DNA from: Altererythrobacter sp.
GTDB taxonomy: Bacteria > Pseudomonadota > Alphaproteobacteria > Sphingomonadales > Sphingomonadaceae
Reading direction: 5' to 3'
NCBI GenBank assembly: GCA_017308255.1
Contig: JAFKFN010000002.1
Span: forward strand, 186,001 to 250,000
DNA: 64,000 nucleotides
Shown here: positions 26,694-35,267 of the stretch, piece by piece
Layout: each line of letters starts with the position of its first letter
Numbering within the stretch: position 1 is the first letter of the stretch
Translations under genes and position numbers: made by a program
The notes under the pieces: model-generated
Databases searched by the model: none
Told to the model about the DNA's origin: nothing
The model's input: only the letters and a program-made list of their open reading frames with translations

Positions 26694-27446
26694 ATGGCGG
26701 AAACGGAAGCCGCGCCGCCCACCGGCGGCGAACCCCAGCGCAGCATCGCGCTGGTGGATGACGATCGGAACATCCTCACCACCCTGTCGATCGCCCTGCA
26801 GGCGGAAGGCTATGCCACCCGCGTCTATTCGGACGGGGAGCGGGCGCTGAAAGCGCTGGTCGATAATCCGCCGGACCTTGCCGTGTTCGACATCAAGATG
26901 CCGCGCATGGACGGGATGGAACTGCTCCGCCGCCTGCGCGAACGCTCGAATCTTCCGGTCATCTTTCTGACCAGCAAGGACGAGGAGCAGGACGAGGCCG
27001 CCGGCCTTGCCATGGGGGCTGACGATTACATCTCCAAGCCGTTCAGCCAGCAGCTGCTGCTAGCCCGCATCCGCGCCATCCTCCGCCGCGCGGCGCCGAG
27101 AGACGCGGAAAGCGATCCGGGCGTGCAGGCCCCCGGCGAAGGCCCGGTGCTGGAGCGCGGCCGGCTGACGATGGACCCGGCGCGTCACCAGGTGACCTGG
27201 TCCGGCCGGCCGGTGTCGCTGACGGTGACAGAGTTCCTCATCCTCGAGGCGCTGGCCCAGCGTCCGGGCGTGATCAAGAGCCGCAACCAGTTGATGGACG
27301 CGGCCTATCCCGACGATATCTTCGTGGACGATCGAACGGTCGATAGCCACATCAAGCGCCTGCGCCGCAAGTTCCGCGCCGCCGATCCGGATTTCGATGC
27401 GATCGCCACGCTCTATGGGGCGGGCTACAGCTTCTCCGATGGCTAG
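26694..27446 (+). CDS. chvI: response regulator ChvI
   Basis: ChvI is an OmpR-type regulator phosphorylated by ChvG. The 250-residue product has a receiver domain (about 17-130) with DDD near 22, phosphoacceptor D66 in [11 protein letters not shown] and SKPFSQQ for the Lys switch, then a winged helix (about 150-245) ending in [11 protein letters not shown]. It lies divergent from pckA and is followed 3 bp later by chvG. In Agrobacterium, Sinorhizobium and Bartonella the pair senses acid or envelope stress. Confidence 0.94.
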   Translation: MAETEAAPPTGGEPQRSIALVDDDRNILTTLSIALQAEGYATRVYSDGERALKALVDNPPDLAVFDIKMPRMDGMELLRRLRERSNLPVIFLTSKDEEQDEAAGLAMGADDYISKPFSQQLLLARIRAILRRAAPRDAESDPGVQAPGEGPVLERGRLTMDPARHQVTWSGRPVSLTVTEFLILEALAQRPGVIKSRNQLMDAAYPDDIFVDDRTVDSHIKRLRRKFRAADPDFDAIATLYGAGYSFSDG

Positions 27447-27449
27447 GGC

Positions 27450-29012
27450 ATGAGCACGGCCCCCGCCGACGATCACGGCCGCCGCCGCTGGCGGTTCCGG
27501 TTTCCGTCCGACACTTCGCTCACGGCGCGCATCCTGGCGGTCAACCTGATCCCGCTGATGCTGCTCGCCGGCAGCCTGTTCTTCCTCGATTCCTATCGCC
27601 GGCAGCTGCTGTCGGAACGCTACAACCTGGCGCGCATCGAAGCGCAGATCACGGCCGAGGCCCTGGCCGGCGCCTCGCGCGAAAGGCAGGAAGCGCTGCT
27701 GATCCAGATCGGCAAGGAACAGCACATGCGCCTGCGCCTCTACGATGGCCAGGGCAGGCTCCAGGCGGACAGCTTCAAGCTGGACAAGCCCTCGTTCCAG
27801 CTCAGCGATCCCGAAGCGGCGCCGTTTCCGCAGGATTTCGCGCGCGAACTCGATCGCATTGTCGATTTCCTCGTCGGCGCCAGCGCGCCGCCGGATTACG
27901 TCGAACCGCTGGACGAGGATGCCAGCGCCTGGCCCGAACTCGTCCGCGCGCGCGAACAGGGCCTCACCCAGATAGAGCTGCGCCGCGCGCCTGACCGCAC
28001 GCCCGTCATCACCGCCGCCGCGCCGGTGGGCCTCAAGGGCGTCACCCTCCTGACCACGCGCAACGCTGCCGACATCACCCAGGCGGTGCGCGATGCCCGC
28101 ACCTCTCTGCTGACGATCATCGCCTTGGCGCTGCTCGTCTCCATCGTCCTCTCGCGTTATCTCGCGCGCACGATCATCGAACCGCTGCGCCGCCTGGGCC
28201 GCGCCGCCGTGAGAGTGCGGCTAGGGCGAGAGCGCGAGGTGGAAGTGCCCCGGATGCAGCAGCGCGGTGACGAGATCGGCGTGCTGGCCCGCGCCATGTC
28301 CGACATGACGGCGGCACTGCGCCAGCGGATCGATGCGGTCGAATCCTTCGCCGCCGATGTCGCGCACGAGATCAAGAACCCGCTCGCCAGCTTGCGCAGC
28401 GCGCTGGAATCGCTGCCCAAGGTGGAAGATCCCTTCCTGCGCGCGCAGCTTACCGATGTCGCCGCGCATGACGTGCGGCGGATCGACCGGCTGGTCACCG
28501 AAATCGCCGAAGCCAGCCGTATCGACGCGGAACTCAGCCGGGCGATCTTCGAGGCGGTCGATCTGGCCGCGCTGATCGAGAATGTCGTCAGCGCGCGGGA
28601 AGATCGCGGGCTCAATGCCGGGCGCAAGGTCATGGTGGAGCATGGCGGCCGCCCCGCGCTGGTGCGGGGCGTGCCGATCCGCATCGAACGGATCGTCGAC
28701 AACCTGCTGGACAACGCCGTGTCGTTCTCCCCGCCGGGCGGCACGGTCACGGCATCGGTGCGGCATGAAGGCGCGCATGTGCAGGCGGCGATCTGCGACG
28801 AAGGCCCGGGCATTCCCGAAAGCGAGCGCGAGGAAGTGTTCAAGCGCTTCCATTCGCTCCGCCCGGAAGCGGAAGGGTTCGGCAATCACAGCGGCCTCGG
28901 CCTCGCCATCGCCCGTACGATCGCGGAGGCTCACGATGGCTCGCTGTGGGTCTCCGAGCGGGCGGACGGGGGGCAGGGCGCCTGCCTGGTGCTGGAACTG
29001 CCGGCGGCATGA
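27450..29012 (+). CDS. chvG: sensor histidine kinase ChvG
   Basis: The 520-residue sensor kinase has two membrane helices (24-46 and 219-236) around a periplasmic domain, a HAMP region (about 237-290) and kinase motifs: HisKA FAADVAHEIKNPLAS with H306, N-box NLLDNAVSFSPPG (418-430), CDEGPGIP and GLGLAIA. Together with ChvI it forms a two-component pair. The stop overlaps the hprK start by 4 bp, so signalling and PTS genes are co-transcribed. Confidence 0.95.
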   Translation: MSTAPADDHGRRRWRFRFPSDTSLTARILAVNLIPLMLLAGSLFFLDSYRRQLLSERYNLARIEAQITAEALAGASRERQEALLIQIGKEQHMRLRLYDGQGRLQADSFKLDKPSFQLSDPEAAPFPQDFARELDRIVDFLVGASAPPDYVEPLDEDASAWPELVRAREQGLTQIELRRAPDRTPVITAAAPVGLKGVTLLTTRNAADITQAVRDARTSLLTIIALALLVSIVLSRYLARTIIEPLRRLGRAAVRVRLGREREVEVPRMQQRGDEIGVLARAMSDMTAALRQRIDAVESFAADVAHEIKNPLASLRSALESLPKVEDPFLRAQLTDVAAHDVRRIDRLVTEIAEASRIDAELSRAIFEAVDLAALIENVVSAREDRGLNAGRKVMVEHGGRPALVRGVPIRIERIVDNLLDNAVSFSPPGGTVTASVRHEGAHVQAAICDEGPGIPESEREEVFKRFHSLRPEAEGFGNHSGLGLAIARTIAEAHDGSLWVSERADGGQGACLVLELPAA

Positions 29013-29428
29013 CCGCCCAGCCTTACCGGGCAACCGGCGTCGCGCTGGGCGGAACGGCCTTGCTGATCGAAGGGCCGCCGGGCAGCGGCAAGTCCAGCCT
29101 GGCCCTGGCGCTGATCGATCGCGGCGCGGCGCTGGTGGGGGATGACGGCGTGATGCTGGAACGGCGCGACGGCCGCCTGTGGGCGCTGCCGCCGCCGGCG
29201 ATCGCCGGGCTGCTGGAAATCCGCAATGTCGGCATCGTCACCCTGGCGACGGAGGCGGCGCCGGTTTCGCTGGTGATCAGGCTGGATGGCGAAGCGCCGC
29301 GCTTCGTCGAAACGGCGGAGGCGATCGACCTTGCTGGCATGCGCCTGCCGCTGATTCGCCTGTGGCCCGACAGTCCCGTGCTGGCCTTGCGGGCCGAACG
29401 GGCATTGGCCCTTCACGGGATGCGCTGA
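29009..29428 (+). CDS. hprK: HPr kinase/phosphorylase, short alphaproteobacterial type
   Basis: This protein phosphorylates the serine of HPr. The 139-residue product has only the catalytic part, with Walker A GPPGSGKSSLALALIDRG (near residue 22), VGDDGVMLERRDGRL and IRNVGIVTL. The N-terminal domain of Gram-positive HprK is absent, which is normal in alphaproteobacteria. The start overlaps the chvG stop by 4 bp (ATGA). Target Ser and His are both present in the HPr encoded at 30891-31166. Confidence 0.9.
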   Translation: MTAQPYRATGVALGGTALLIEGPPGSGKSSLALALIDRGAALVGDDGVMLERRDGRLWALPPPAIAGLLEIRNVGIVTLATEAAPVSLVIRLDGEAPRFVETAEAIDLAGMRLPLIRLWPDSPVLALRAERALALHGMR

Positions 29429-29472
29429 GCGGGCCTCTTCCCTTTTGCGGTGAGCGGCGGCACATCGGCGAC

Positions 29473-30387
29473 ATGGCGAGCGAATCTCCCGATAACCGAC
29501 AGCGTATCCTGCTGGTCACGGGCATGCTCGGGGCCGGCAAGACCACCGCGCTGCGCGAGATGGAAGATCTCGGCTGGGAAGCGATCGACAATTTCCCGAT
29601 TCGCCTGCTTCAGCGGCTGATCGGCCACGATGCGCAACCGCAGGCCCAGGCGCTGGCGATCGGCTTCGATTGCCGCACACGCGGGTTCGTTCCGGCCCAG
29701 GTGATAGAGCGGGCCGGGAAGCTGGCCGCGCGCGACGACATCGTGCTCAACACCCTGTTCCTCGATTGCGCCGGGCATGAGCTGGAACGCCGCTTCAACG
29801 AGACGCGGCGGCGCCATTTCCTGGCGCAGGACCGGCCGGTGGCCGACGGCATCGCTGCGGAGCGCGAATTGCTCGGCCCGCTGCGCCGCTGGGCCGATGT
29901 GCTGATCGACACCACGCATTTCAGCGGCAACGACTTGCAGCAGCGCATCCGCGAACACTTCGCCCCCAACGCTCCGAGCGAGATGACCGTCACGGTCACC
30001 AGCTTCGGCTTCGCGCGCGGGATGCCGCCGGTCGCGGATCTGGTGTTCGACATGCGGTTCCTCGACAATCCGCATTGGGACCCGAAGCTGCGCCCCCTGA
30101 CCGGCAGCGACGAAGGCGTGGGCGCGCATATCGAACGCGATCCCGCGTTCGCCCCGGCCTTCGAGAAAATCCGCGCTTTGCTGATAGAACTGCTTCCCCA
30201 CTACGCCGCGCAAGGGAAGACTTATGTGAACATCGCCTTCGGCTGCACCGGGGGGCGGCATCGTTCGGTCTTCGTGGCCGAACGGATCGCGCAGGCCTTG
30301 CGTGAAGCGGGGTTTTCGCCCACTGTGCTGCACCGCAACCTGGGGTCACGCGCTGCCGAAATGATCGAGGGGCCGCATCAGCCGTGA
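29473..30387 (+). CDS. rapZ: RNase adapter / nucleotide-binding protein RapZ
   Basis: The 304-residue product has Walker A TGMLGAGKTTALREMEDLG at the N terminus, EAIDNFPIRLL, and a C-terminal domain with YVNIAFGCTGGRHRSVFVAE, the RapZ/YvcJ signature. In E. coli RapZ binds GlcN6P and a small RNA; the alphaproteobacterial role is less defined. It lies between hprK and the EIIA gene in the usual PTS-regulatory order, 44 bp after hprK. Confidence 0.92.
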   Translation: MASESPDNRQRILLVTGMLGAGKTTALREMEDLGWEAIDNFPIRLLQRLIGHDAQPQAQALAIGFDCRTRGFVPAQVIERAGKLAARDDIVLNTLFLDCAGHELERRFNETRRRHFLAQDRPVADGIAAERELLGPLRRWADVLIDTTHFSGNDLQQRIREHFAPNAPSEMTVTVTSFGFARGMPPVADLVFDMRFLDNPHWDPKLRPLTGSDEGVGAHIERDPAFAPAFEKIRALLIELLPHYAAQGKTYVNIAFGCTGGRHRSVFVAERIAQALREAGFSPTVLHRNLGSRAAEMIEGPHQP

Positions 30388-30457
30388 ACCTTTCTCGCCA
30401 TTCGACCGGACGCCCGATGCGTTCCCCCATGCGGCCCGCGATGAGTTCCGACACAGA

Positions 30458-30862
30458 ATGATCGGCATGATCCTGGTTACTCACGGCCATCTGGCTGAGG
30501 AGTTCGTCCACGCCATGGAGCATGTGGTCGGGCAGCAGCGTGACATCGCGACCGTCTGCATCGGCCCGCATGACGATATGGAGGCGCGGCGCAAGGAAAT
30601 CGCCCAGGCGATCAAGCAGGTCGATTCCGGGAGCGGGGTCATCGTCCTGACCGATCTGTTCGGGGGCACGCCGTCCAATCTGGCCATCTCGCTGCTTAAG
30701 CCGGGCAAGATAGAGGTGATCGCCGGCATCAACCTGCCGATGCTGATCCGCCTCGCCGGCGCGCGCAAGGATATGGACATCGCCGCCGCCGCCGCCGCCG
30801 CGCGTGACGCGGGGCGCAACTACATCACGATCGCCTCCGAATTCCTGGGGCAGGAAGCCTGA
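30458..30862 (+). CDS. PTS EIIA (mannose-type) component
   Basis: The 134-residue EIIA-Man-type domain has VTHGHLAEEF with the phosphorylated H9, DLFGGTPSNLAISLL near residue 65 and VIAGINLPMLIRLA. In alphaproteobacteria this EIIA is not attached to a sugar permease and is part of a regulatory chain with EI-Ntr/PtsP and HPr. EI is not in this window. It is followed 28 bp later by the HPr gene. Confidence 0.93.
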   Translation: MIGMILVTHGHLAEEFVHAMEHVVGQQRDIATVCIGPHDDMEARRKEIAQAIKQVDSGSGVIVLTDLFGGTPSNLAISLLKPGKIEVIAGINLPMLIRLAGARKDMDIAAAAAAARDAGRNYITIASEFLGQEA

Positions 30863-30890
30863 CGGACGGCATAGTAAGGGGAGGGCCGGC

Positions 30891-31166
30891 TTGGGAGAGG
30901 CGCGCCGGGAAATCATCATCGTCAACAAGCGCGGGCTCCATGCCCGCGCCAGTGCCAAGTTCGTCACCACCGTCGCGGCGATGACCGGCTGCGAGGTGAG
31001 CGTGAAGAAGGACGGCCATTGCGCGGCCGGCAGTTCGATACTCGGCCTGATGATGCTGGGCGCCGCGCGCGGCGATACCGTGGAACTGATCGTTTCCGGC
31101 GAGGACGCCGAAGCGCGGCTCGCGGAACTGGTGGAGATGGTCGAAGGCGGCTTTGGCGAGGATTGA
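30891..31166 (+). CDS. ptsH: phosphocarrier protein HPr
   Basis: HPr carries phosphate from EI to EIIA. The 91-residue protein has the active-site His17 (RGLHARASAKF) and the regulatory Ser48 (AAGSSILGLMML), 31 residues apart as in canonical HPr, so HprK can modify it. The start is probably a TTG at 30891-30893 after a GGGGAGGG ribosome site, since no ATG fits the frame before the conserved EIIIVNKRGL. It shares an operon with EIIA and precedes an rRNA methyltransferase. Confidence 0.9.
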   Translation: MGEARREIIIVNKRGLHARASAKFVTTVAAMTGCEVSVKKDGHCAAGSSILGLMMLGAARGDTVELIVSGEDAEARLAELVEMVEGGFGED

Positions 31167-31199
31167 TTCGCCGCGAATGGAAATGAAGGAAAGCAGCCA

Positions 31200-32018
31200 G
31201 TGCCCCATCGCCGCACGATCACCGGCTTTTCCAATCCCACCGTCAAGTACCTGCGCTCGCTGAGGGACAAGAAGCACCGCAAGCGTGAGCGCAAATTCCT
31301 CGCCGAAGGGCTGCGCCTGCTGACCGATGCGCGAGAGACCGGCCGCGTGCCCGAAATGCTGGTCATGGCCGCGGGGCGCGAACCGCATCCGCTGCTCACC
31401 GCGCTGGAAGCCGAGGTGGAGCGCGCGGGCGGCGAGATCGTGGAAACCAGCGCGGACATCCTCTCGAAGATCACCGGCAAGGCCAATCCGCAGGCCGTGG
31501 CGGGCGTCTTCGCCGAATTCGACACCGCGCTCGCCGATCTCGACCGGAACGCCGCGCCGATCTGGCTGGTGGCCCAGGCGCTGCGCGATCCGGGCAACCT
31601 CGGCACGATGCTGCGCACCGGCGATGCCGTGGGCGCGGGCGGGCTGATCCTGATCGACGACAGCGCCGACCCCTTCTCGGTGGAAGCCGTTCGCGCCAGC
31701 ATGGGTGCGATCTTCACCCAGAAGCTGGCCCTGGCCCGGTGGGACGAATTTCTCCTCTGGCTGCGCGCGGGGCCGGAAGGCCAGTCCGGCCAGCTCGTCG
31801 CCGCCAGCCTGCGCGATGCGATCGGCTATCGCGAGGCGCCCTATCGCGCGCCATGCTTCATCCTGGTCGGCAACGAATCGCAAGGCCTGCCCGAAGCCTA
31901 TGAAGCGGCCTGCGATCTGAGGGTGACGATGCCCATGCGCGGTCGGGCGGACAGCCTCAATGCCGCCGTCGCCGCCGCCGTGCTGGCTTACGAAGTGCTG
32001 GCGCACCTCGAACGCTGA
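31200..32018 (+). CDS. TrmH/SpoU family RNA 2'-O-methyltransferase
   Basis: The 272-residue protein has an N-terminal substrate-binding domain (KRERKFLAEGLRLL near residue 27) and a SpoU domain with the knot motifs: ALRDPGNLGTMLRTGDA (about 127-143), FILVGNESQGL (near 219) and MPMRGRADSLNAAVAAA (near 244). It methylates 23S rRNA or tRNA, and the exact target is not readable. A GTG start at 31200 follows AAGGAAAG. It is the last gene of the chvI-HPr run by spacing. Confidence 0.93.
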   Translation: MPHRRTITGFSNPTVKYLRSLRDKKHRKRERKFLAEGLRLLTDARETGRVPEMLVMAAGREPHPLLTALEAEVERAGGEIVETSADILSKITGKANPQAVAGVFAEFDTALADLDRNAAPIWLVAQALRDPGNLGTMLRTGDAVGAGGLILIDDSADPFSVEAVRASMGAIFTQKLALARWDEFLLWLRAGPEGQSGQLVAASLRDAIGYREAPYRAPCFILVGNESQGLPEAYEAACDLRVTMPMRGRADSLNAAVAAAVLAYEVLAHLER

Positions 32019-32077
32019 ACGGAACGCCGGCGCGATGGAAGCGTTGCAGAAATCAGTGACCGGGAAGGTTCGTTGCC

Positions 32078-32470
32078 ATGATCGTGAAGCTTGCCGCGCC
32101 CGTTGCCCTATCGCTCGCTCTCGCCGCCTGTATGACGCCCGCCACTGACGTGCCCTCGCTCGAAGGCACAAGCTGGCGCTTCACCTCGATCGACGGCGCG
32201 GCGCCGGTCTCGCCCATCACGTCCCTCCAGTTCGGGGAACGCCTCAACGCCAACGTCGGATGCAACGGCATGAGCGGGCCGTGGAGCATGGACGAAGGGC
32301 ATCTCACCGCCGGCCCCCTGATCTCAACGCGCAAGTTCTGCGAAGGCCGGATGGAACAGGAAGCCGCCGTCAGCGCCCTGCTGTCCGCCAATCCCGTGGT
32401 GGACCTGTCCGGCGACACCCTGACCCTGACCGCCAGCGGCCATTCGGCCAAACTGGCCCGCCAGCCATAG
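32078..32470 (+). CDS. META domain lipoprotein
   Basis: The 130-residue protein starts with a signal peptide and lipobox (ALAAC, Cys18), then a META (HslJ-like) domain: LEGTSWRFTSIDGAAP, LNANVGCNGMSGPW with two conserved Cys-type residues, and TRKFCEGRMEQEAAVSALL. HslJ-like proteins are envelope proteins linked to heat or drug tolerance in E. coli. No operon partner is close. Confidence 0.85.
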   Translation: MIVKLAAPVALSLALAACMTPATDVPSLEGTSWRFTSIDGAAPVSPITSLQFGERLNANVGCNGMSGPWSMDEGHLTAGPLISTRKFCEGRMEQEAAVSALLSANPVVDLSGDTLTLTASGHSAKLARQP

Positions 32471-32684
32471 GCGTCACCACGAGGCCCTTCCCGCCTCACA
32501 ATTTCGTCACGCCGCGCAAGCGAAAACCCAGCCGGCTCCAACCGCAACCCACCACGTCGGCCGCCCCGCGCTATCCCACCAAAAGCGCAAGATTGCCTCA
32601 GCGCTCCCCGCCTCTGCGAGCGCCCTATCCCTTGTCCGCCCCCGCGAACCTGAAATGTCCGCGCCTAAGCCTGAAACCAAACCC

Positions 32685-32763
32685 TCGTCATTGCGAGCGT
32701 AGCGAAGCAATCCAGAGCGGTGCAGCGCGGCCCTGGATTGCTTCGCTACGCTCGCAATGACGA
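32685..32763 (-). repeat. palindromic repeat family A, copy R2
   Basis: Two 31-base arms starting TCGTCATTGCGAGCGTAGCG flank a 17-base centre. The centre reads as the reverse-oriented form of the family. It lies in a 426 bp gene-free stretch (32471-32896) that also contains the degenerate tandem repeats at 32774-32871; nothing else is visible there. Confidence 0.95.
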
Positions 32764-32773
32764 GAGGGGGTGA

Positions 32774-32871
32774 GGGCGATCCAAGGTTAGGGGGCGATCC
32801 TTAGAGGACGATCCAAGGACAGGGGCCGTCTTTAGGGGGCGCTCCAAGGCCGGGGGACGCTCCAAGGCCAA
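32774..32871. repeat. degenerate tandem repeats, 13-18 bp units
   Basis: About six imperfect units built on GGGGCGATCCAAGG or GGGGCGCTCCAAGGCC lie between repeat R2 and the 3' end of a minus-strand lipoprotein gene. They alternate longer (AAGG-containing) and shorter (TTAG-containing) forms. The function is unknown; they may be a 3' structural element or slippage product. Confidence 0.6.
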
Positions 32872-32896
32872 TGAAGCGCCAGGCGACCCCGCCCCC

Positions 32897-33601
32897 TTAA
32901 TCCCCCGCAACGAAGCTGGTTATGCGCCAGCGTCCGTTGCGGCTGGAGGCGATCAGGCGATAGTCGATCAGGCTGCGCAGCTTGTCGGTGGCGATGAAGC
33001 CGATCGCCTTGTCGGGCAGTTCCACCTGCTGGTACTTGCGTTCGGGGTCGAGCGCGGCGAGCTTCACGATGTCCCAGGAAACGGTCGTCAGCGGCTGGCT
33101 GCCGGGGTCGGGCGCGGCCAGCACGGGGACGTCCTCGCCCGTCACCAGCCAGCCGGAAACCGCGTCCACGCCGCCCAGCTTCTGGTCGAAATACCAGGGA
33201 ATGGTGATGCCGCCCTGGGCATTGGCGGAACAGCCCAGGGCCATCAGCTCGTCCAGCTCGCTCCACAAGTCCCACGCCTTGTCGTTCAGCCGCTTGCGCA
33301 GTTCCGCGCTGCCCGCGCCTCCGCCGAAGTCCAGCTTGATGTCGTCGGCCGCCAGCGCGACCAGCGCATCGGCATCCCGCCGCCGCACCGCATCGGCCAG
33401 CTGCTGGCGGAAATCATCGGCGCCCGCCACCTTGGCGCAGGTGACCTGCGGGGCATACGGGCCCTTGGCCAGCGGGGATGCCGAGGGGGAAACGGCGGTG
33501 ACGATCTGTTCCGCCTTTTCGGCAATGCGTTCCGCCGGCGCGTGCTCCTGGCTGCAGGCCGCGCAGGTGACCAGCAAGGCGATGGCAAGCGGCCGTTTCA
33601 T
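32897..33601 (-). CDS. putative lipoprotein with C-terminal SH3-like region
   Basis: The 234-residue protein has a signal peptide with Cys13 and Cys16 near the end of its hydrophobic core, so lipidation is possible though the lipobox is not classic. The middle part (about 60-130) is helical with a cysteine (C130 region), and the C-terminal half includes VPVLAAPDPGSQPLTTVSWDIVKLAA and FIATDKLRSLIDYRLIASS, resembling SH3-type bacterial modules. Its start overlaps the rmuC stop (4 bp), so it is transcribed after rmuC. I do not recognise a named family. Confidence 0.8.
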   Translation of the reverse strand: MKRPLAIALLVTCAACSQEHAPAERIAEKAEQIVTAVSPSASPLAKGPYAPQVTCAKVAGADDFRQQLADAVRRRDADALVALAADDIKLDFGGGAGSAELRKRLNDKAWDLWSELDELMALGCSANAQGGITIPWYFDQKLGGVDAVSGWLVTGEDVPVLAAPDPGSQPLTTVSWDIVKLAALDPERKYQQVELPDKAIGFIATDKLRSLIDYRLIASSRNGRWRITSFVAGD

Positions 33602-35049
33602 CCGGTGTTTCGCGCGTCCTCTCCTTCCGCCGTATCGACCAGCCTGGGCGGCGGCGGCTCCTCCTTCAGGTCGGCGGCGGTATAGCGCGGGGCGCTTTCC
33701 ACCAGCGGCACTTCGTCCACGTCGCGCTTGCCCGTCTCGATCCCCTTGTCGCGCAGGCGGCGCGCGGAAGAAAGGACATTGCGTTCGTAGCTGCCGACGA
33801 ACTTGTTATAGTTGCCCACCGCGGTTTCAAGCCCCGATCCGACACGCTTGAGATGATCGCCGGCGGTGGCGATGCGATCGTAAAGCTCGGTGGCGAGCCG
33901 GCCGATCTCGCGCGCTTCCTGCGCCAGGGCATCCTGCCGCCAGACTTGCGCCACCGTGCGGGCGATGGCCACCAGGTTGGTCGGGGTGGCCAGCAGCACC
34001 CGCTTTTCGAACGCGAAGTCCCACAGCTGCGGATCATGCTCCAGCGCGGCGGCGACGAAATGTTCGCCCGGCACAAACATGACGACGTAATCCGGCGCTT
34101 CCTCGAACTGGCTCTGATAGCTCTTCGCGCTCAGTTGCTGGACGTGGTTCTTCATGGAACGGACATGGGCTTCCAGCGCGGCACCGCGTGCTTCGTCATT
34201 GTCGGCGTTGAACGCCTCCTGATAGGCGTTCAGCGATACCTTGGCGTCGATCACCAGCACCTTGCCGCCGGGTACCCGCACGATGGCATCGGGCCGCAGC
34301 CGGCCTTCATCGGTGTCGATCGAATGTTCCAGCGAAAAATCGGTGTGCTCGGAAAGGCCGCAGGTCTCCAGCAGGTTCTTCAACTGCTGTTCCCCCCAGC
34401 GGCCGCGCGCCTTGGGCGCATTGGTCAGCGCACTGGACAGCTTCATTGCCTCCGCCTGCACCGCGCGCTGGCCATCGGACATCGCCTGCATCAGCGCGGT
34501 GAGCTGGCCGAAGGCATCGATGCGCTTGGCTTCCAGCTCGTTGACTTGCCGCTCATAGCTTTGCAGCCGCTCCCCCACGGGGCTCAGCAGCGCCTTGATC
34601 TTCTGCTCGCCGGTTTCCTCGGCCTGGCGAAAGCGCTCCTCCGCGCGGCGCAGGAAGGCTTCCTGCGCTTCGCCCAGCACTTTGCTGCCGGTATTCTGGA
34701 ACTCTTTCAGCAGGTCTTCCCGCGCGCTTACCAGAAGGCGCTTCTGCTCGTCGAAATTCGCCGTCTTCTCTTTCAGCGCCGCCAGTTCGGCGCCCAGCGC
34801 CTCGCGTTCCCCGCGGGCCTGGTCCAGCTGGCCCGCCAGCGCATCGGCGCGCGCGGCGCGGTCGCTCATCGTCGCCAGCTCGGGCGCCATGCGCGAAAGC
34901 TGCTCCGCCAGGCGCTTGGCTTCCTCGTCCCGTTCCGCATGGCGGGCCTTCCAGTCGCCGCTCACGCGCGAGTTCAGGAACCAGCCCAGGGACAGGCCGA
35001 TCAGCAGCGCGGCGATCACGGCGATAAGAGCAAGCGGCTCCACGAGCAT
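33598..35049 (-). CDS. rmuC: DNA recombination protein RmuC
   Basis: RmuC limits DNA inversions and belongs to a nuclease-like family. The 483-residue protein has an N-terminal membrane helix (about 7-27), a long coiled coil (about 35-215) and the conserved RmuC core (about 220-430) with GRWGEQQLKNLLETCGLSEHTDF, VLVIDAKVSLNAYQEAF (PD-(D/E)xK-like) and FEKRVLLATPTNLVAIARTVA. The C-terminal tail is acidic and Pro-rich. It is followed by a lipoprotein gene overlapping by 4 bp. Confidence 0.95.
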   Translation of the reverse strand: MLVEPLALIAVIAALLIGLSLGWFLNSRVSGDWKARHAERDEEAKRLAEQLSRMAPELATMSDRAARADALAGQLDQARGEREALGAELAALKEKTANFDEQKRLLVSAREDLLKEFQNTGSKVLGEAQEAFLRRAEERFRQAEETGEQKIKALLSPVGERLQSYERQVNELEAKRIDAFGQLTALMQAMSDGQRAVQAEAMKLSSALTNAPKARGRWGEQQLKNLLETCGLSEHTDFSLEHSIDTDEGRLRPDAIVRVPGGKVLVIDAKVSLNAYQEAFNADNDEARGAALEAHVRSMKNHVQQLSAKSYQSQFEEAPDYVVMFVPGEHFVAAALEHDPQLWDFAFEKRVLLATPTNLVAIARTVAQVWRQDALAQEAREIGRLATELYDRIATAGDHLKRVGSGLETAVGNYNKFVGSYERNVLSSARRLRDKGIETGKRDVDEVPLVESAPRYTAADLKEEPPPPRLVDTAEGEDARNTG

Positions 35050-35267
35050 CCTCGATTATAGGGAACGAAGCGCGAACCTATCGCGCCTTCCCCCGGTGCA
35101 CAAGCGCGCCGGCCCGGCAATCCACCACGCCCGCCGGTGGGCGCGAAAGAATCGGGGTTGAGCACCGCGCCCGGAACACTGTATGGCCCTGTTAATTTCG
35201 TGCTCGCGAAAACTTCGTGATTGCGAAAAAATCGCGGCCCGTCCGCCTTAACCGGAAGAAGACATTC

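Noticed and set aside
35050..35267. THF riboswitch upstream of fhs
   Set aside because: I could not find the conserved core of a known THF riboswitch; the region only shows a short repeated GCGAAAA-type motif.
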